Shown: one piece after another, positions 61,869 through 64,000 of the stretch | Layout: each line of letters begins with the position of its first letter | How positions within the stretch are numbered: the stretch's first letter is position 1 | Assembly: GCA_965224235.1 (NCBI GenBank) | Contig: CBDCYP010000002.1 | Span: 1,736,001-1,800,000, forward strand | Length of the DNA stretch: 64,000 nt | Source: G958295935 sp965224235 | Lineage (GTDB): Bacteria; Chloroflexota; Dehalococcoidia; Lucifugimonadales; Lucifugimonadaceae | Reading direction: 5' to 3' | Program-made: the position numbers and the translations under genes | Notes under the pieces: model-generated | The model's input: the letters and a program-made list of their open reading frames with translations, nothing else | The model's database searches: none | What the model was told of the DNA's origin: nothing

Positions 61869-61945
61869 GCGCTTGTAGCTCAGCTGGATAGAGCGCAGCC
61901 CTGCGAAGGCTGAGGTCGTGGGTTCGAATCCCGCCAAGCGCGCCA
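61869..61945 (+). tRNA. tRNA-Arg (anticodon GCG)
   Basis: 77 nt with encoded CCA. Acceptor GCGCTTG/CAAGCGC, discriminator G, anticodon stem CAGCC/GGCTG with loop CTGCGAA (GCG), T-arm GTGGGTTCGAATCCCGC. Lies 25 nt after tRNA-Leu, probably co-transcribed. GCG is unusual: most bacteria read the CGN box with an ACG (inosine) tRNA. Confidence 0.93.
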
Positions 61946-62248
61946 CTTATTTTTCCTGCCCCATCGAACGCCTCATCCACGCTCTGAGTGCGACCGCAAG
62001 TGTTGTCGCGGCAAGTCGCGGATATGCGGTTTATTCGGGTTGTGTGGAGGGGCGGCGGCGTTCGTTTGCGGGAGCCATCCTGACCTGCTTCCGTTCAAAG
62101 TGAAGAGTTATTGGTCTCATTCCGGAGGGGACCAGGGACTCGGAATCAGGGGCCGTTTGTATTAAGAAACTTGACTGATTCAGAGGCGCTTGCTAACCTA
62201 CTCGTCCGTTGTAGGCCGCAACTATCTATGCCCACTCAGGATGAAAAT
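61946..62248. other. Gap between tRNA-Arg and binding-protein gene
   Basis: 303 bp. No gene. AT-rich from about 62150; CAGGATGAAAAT directly before the ATG at 62249 is the ribosome site. A promoter is expected here but no clear hexamers are visible. Confidence 0.4.
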
Positions 62249-64000
62249 ATGGACACAATCAAAACCGGATATAAACACATATTAGTGGTGACTGTGGCGT
62301 TGTTGACCGCAGCGTTCATCGGTGCTGTCGCATGTGGCGGAGAGGCGGATCCAACCCCGGCCCCGGCTCCTGTCATCCAACAAGTTGACCCCCAAGTGAT
62401 TGCGGATGCTGTCAGGGCTGTAGTAGAAGCATCGGCGGCCGAATCCGCCTCCCCTGAAGAGATTCAGGCCATGGTGGAGAATGCCGTGATGGCAGCCTCT
62501 GCCGGAGATTCCGGTGTATCGGCGGAAGAGGTGCAGTCCATCGTTTCGAAAGCAGTCGAATCTGCTGCCGCCAGTGGCGGAGAGGTGGACCCACAAATTA
62601 TTTCGGACGCTGTCAAAGCCGTTGTAGAAGCATCGGCGGCCGAATCTGCCTCGCCTGAGGAAATTCAGGCAATGATCGAAAATGCCGTGATGGCATCCGC
62701 AGGTGACACTGCCTCGGCTGAAGAGATTCAGGCCATGGTCGAGAAGGCCGTGACGGCAGGCGCAGGTGGCGCTGCCACGCCCGAAGAGATTCAGGCCATG
62801 GTCGAGAAGGCCGTAATGGCATCTGCGGGCGAATCTGCTTCGGCTGAAGAAATTCAGGCCATCGTCATGAAGGCGGTCGAAGCTGCGGTCGCAGAACAAG
62901 GTCCGGCGATGACCACGGAACCGCCGGGAGACAAGGTCCTCCGGGTTTCCACAGGCTCGGCGCCACCGAACTTCAACCCCCTGATCGCGGTAAGCCGCAC
63001 GCAGGGGTGGGTCTTCAACCACATCTTCTCGTCGCTAACCATGGCGGACCCGGTCGGGCAGCAGATGACCCCTGACCTCGCAGAGCGATGGGAATCAGCC
63101 TCTGACGGGTCTTCCATGACCTTCCACCTGAGGGGCAACGCGCTGTGGCACGACGGAACTCCTCTGACTGCCGAAGACGTCGCATGGTCCTACCACATGT
63201 ACCTCAACGGTGAGACGGGCTCCAAGCGGACCGGCGTACTGGCGCTGATCGCGGGCGGCGAAGATTACACGAAGGGCGAGGCTGACTCCGTTACGGGGAT
63301 TGTTGCGGTCGACGACCAGACGATCCGCTTTGAGCAGGCATTCCCGAACATCCTCTTCCTTGCGCAGACGACGTACCCGATTTTGCCGAAGCACCTGCTC
63401 GGCGATACCCTGCCAATTGACTTGTCGCAGGAGAAGTTCTTCTTCGACGAGCCGCTGGGGTCAGGTCCGTTCAAGTTCGTAAGTTACATTCCGGACCAAC
63501 GGATCGAGTTGGAAGCCAACGATGACTACTACTTTGGTCGACCCAAGATCGACCGAGAGGTAATCTCGGTAATCAAGTCGCCCGACGCGGTCCAGATAGC
63601 CCTGCAGCGCGGTGAGATTCACATGCCGATCTTTGACGGCGGTGAAAACGCATCGACGGAACAGTTCCAGGCGTTCATTCAGGACCCGCGTTTCACAGTT
63701 TCTGCGAGCAAGGGCACCACGCTCATCTCGTACGCATTCAACTCAAGGCGCGAAGATCTGGTAAACGACAAGATGCGCCAGGCGTTCCTGCACGCGCTCG
63801 ACCGGCAGAGGCTGGTCGACACGTTCGCACAGGGCAACGGCTCGATCTTCAACTCGTTCCTGGTTCACGGTTGGTACCAACTGCCCGATTGGTCGGAGAA
63901 GTACCCGTTCGACCCCGACAAGGCCAGGCAGCTGATCGCAGAGTCGGGATGGGATACGAACAGGGAGATCGGTTGCACGATCATCGCCGTATCGAGCGAA
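62249..64000 (+). CDS. ABC substrate-binding lipoprotein (family 5) with helical-repeat stalk, cut by window edge
   Basis: Open to the right edge (584 codons visible). MDTIKTGYKHILVVTVALLT then AVAC gives a lipoprotein signal with the Cys about 28 residues in. The next ~185 residues are Ala/Glu/Val-rich repeats of about 22-24 aa of the form SPEEIQAMVENAVMASAGD, at least six copies, predicted helical. The binding domain follows (VLRVSTGSAPPNFNPLIAVS, AERWESASDGSSMTFHLRG, GSGPFKFVSYIPDQRIELEA, MRQAFLHALDRQRLVDTFAQ). An in-frame ATG at 62228 is an alternative start. The C-terminus is outside the window. Confidence 0.88.
   Translation, partial: MDTIKTGYKHILVVTVALLTAAFIGAVACGGEADPTPAPAPVIQQVDPQVIADAVRAVVEASAAESASPEEIQAMVENAVMAASAGDSGVSAEEVQSIVSKAVESAAASGGEVDPQIISDAVKAVVEASAAESASPEEIQAMIENAVMASAGDTASAEEIQAMVEKAVTAGAGGAATPEEIQAMVEKAVMASAGESASAEEIQAIVMKAVEAAVAEQGPAMTTEPPGDKVLRVSTGSAPPNFNPLIAVSRTQGWVFNHIFSSLTMADPVGQQMTPDLAERWESASDGSSMTFHLRGNALWHDGTPLTAEDVAWSYHMYLNGETGSKRTGVLALIAGGEDYTKGEADSVTGIVAVDDQTIRFEQAFPNILFLAQTTYPILPKHLLGDTLPIDLSQEKFFFDEPLGSGPFKFVSYIPDQRIELEANDDYYFGRPKIDREVISVIKSPDAVQIALQRGEIHMPIFDGGENASTEQFQAFIQDPRFTVSASKGTTLISYAFNSRREDLVNDKMRQAFLHALDRQRLVDTFAQGNGSIFNSFLVHGWYQLPDWSEKYPFDPDKARQLIAESGWDTNREIGCTIIAVSSE

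Noticed and set aside
62282..63022. 246-codon minus-strand frame rich in Leu-Phe-Arg-Gly repeats
   Set aside because: Antisense shadow of the helical-repeat stalk of the plus-strand binding protein.

Overview
The window looks like a chromosome piece from a GC-rich Chloroflexota bacterium, probably of the Dehalococcoidia/SAR202 type. This is an inference from content: many peptide-type (Dpp/Opp) ABC transporters, solute-binding lipoproteins with Glu-Lys-Val-Val-rich stalks behind the lipid-anchored cysteine, NHL-repeat proteins, DUF1501/DUF1800 genes and a LivKHMGF cluster. There is no rRNA to fix the taxonomy. Four tRNA genes are present: Pro(CGG), Ser(TGA), Leu(CAG) and Arg(GCG).

Layout. 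0-7.6 kb: end of an unknown gene, mannonate dehydratase, a RelB/DinJ antitoxin whose YafQ toxin is frameshifted, a Dpp-type transporter (binding protein plus two permeases) and a metal-dependent deacetylase. 7.8-16 kb, accessory: a chimeric IS110/IS1182 transposase, tRNA-Pro, a rhodanese, a 1364-aa single-chain restriction-modification enzyme and a frameshifted proteasome-like Ntn-hydrolase overlapping a small gene. 16.5-22 kb: class IV aminotransferase, EamA transporter, then a Fur-family regulator translationally coupled to a CbiM-PDGLE-CbiQ-CbiO cobalt/nickel-type ECF transporter. 22-27.4 kb, accessory: DUF433 antitoxin with a decayed PIN-like toxin, GNAT, remnants of defence-type genes, an NHL protein, an integrase stub beside tRNA-Ser, and a MITE-like element. 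27.4-33 kb: a zinc region with a CDF exporter, a Zur-like repressor, a palindromic operator, ZnuACB and a 79-aa His/Cys protein, followed by 84-bp direct repeats. 33.4-48.9 kb: ammonium transporter, then a long minus-strand run encoding two peptide-type transporters and, between them, a GrdE-like and a GrdB-like reductase pair. GrdB is read through an in-frame UGA with a hairpin directly behind it, so it is a predicted selenoprotein that plain ORF calling truncates. 49-56 kb: a decaying DUF1501/DUF1800/NHL cluster, a frameshifted VOC protein, an ABC-2 exporter and a broken endonuclease/exonuclease/phosphatase gene. 56-64 kb: LivK facing LivGFHM, two tRNAs and the start of another binding lipoprotein with a helical-repeat stalk, cut by the window edge.

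How it fits together. The main theme is scavenging of peptides, amino acids, ammonium and metals from dilute sources. Zinc genes form one logical unit (import, export, repressor, operator, likely Zn-buffering peptide). The selenoprotein reductase pair sits inside a transporter operon, suggesting that an imported amine or amino-acid-like substrate is reductively cleaved.

A second theme is decay. Both toxin-antitoxin loci keep the antitoxin but have broken toxins, and at least five further genes carry frameshifts, small direct duplications or deletions. Some single-base shifts could be assembly errors; the multi-base duplications and the DUF1800-NHL deletion are unlikely to be. Short interspersed palindromic repeats and two MITE-like families are scattered between genes.
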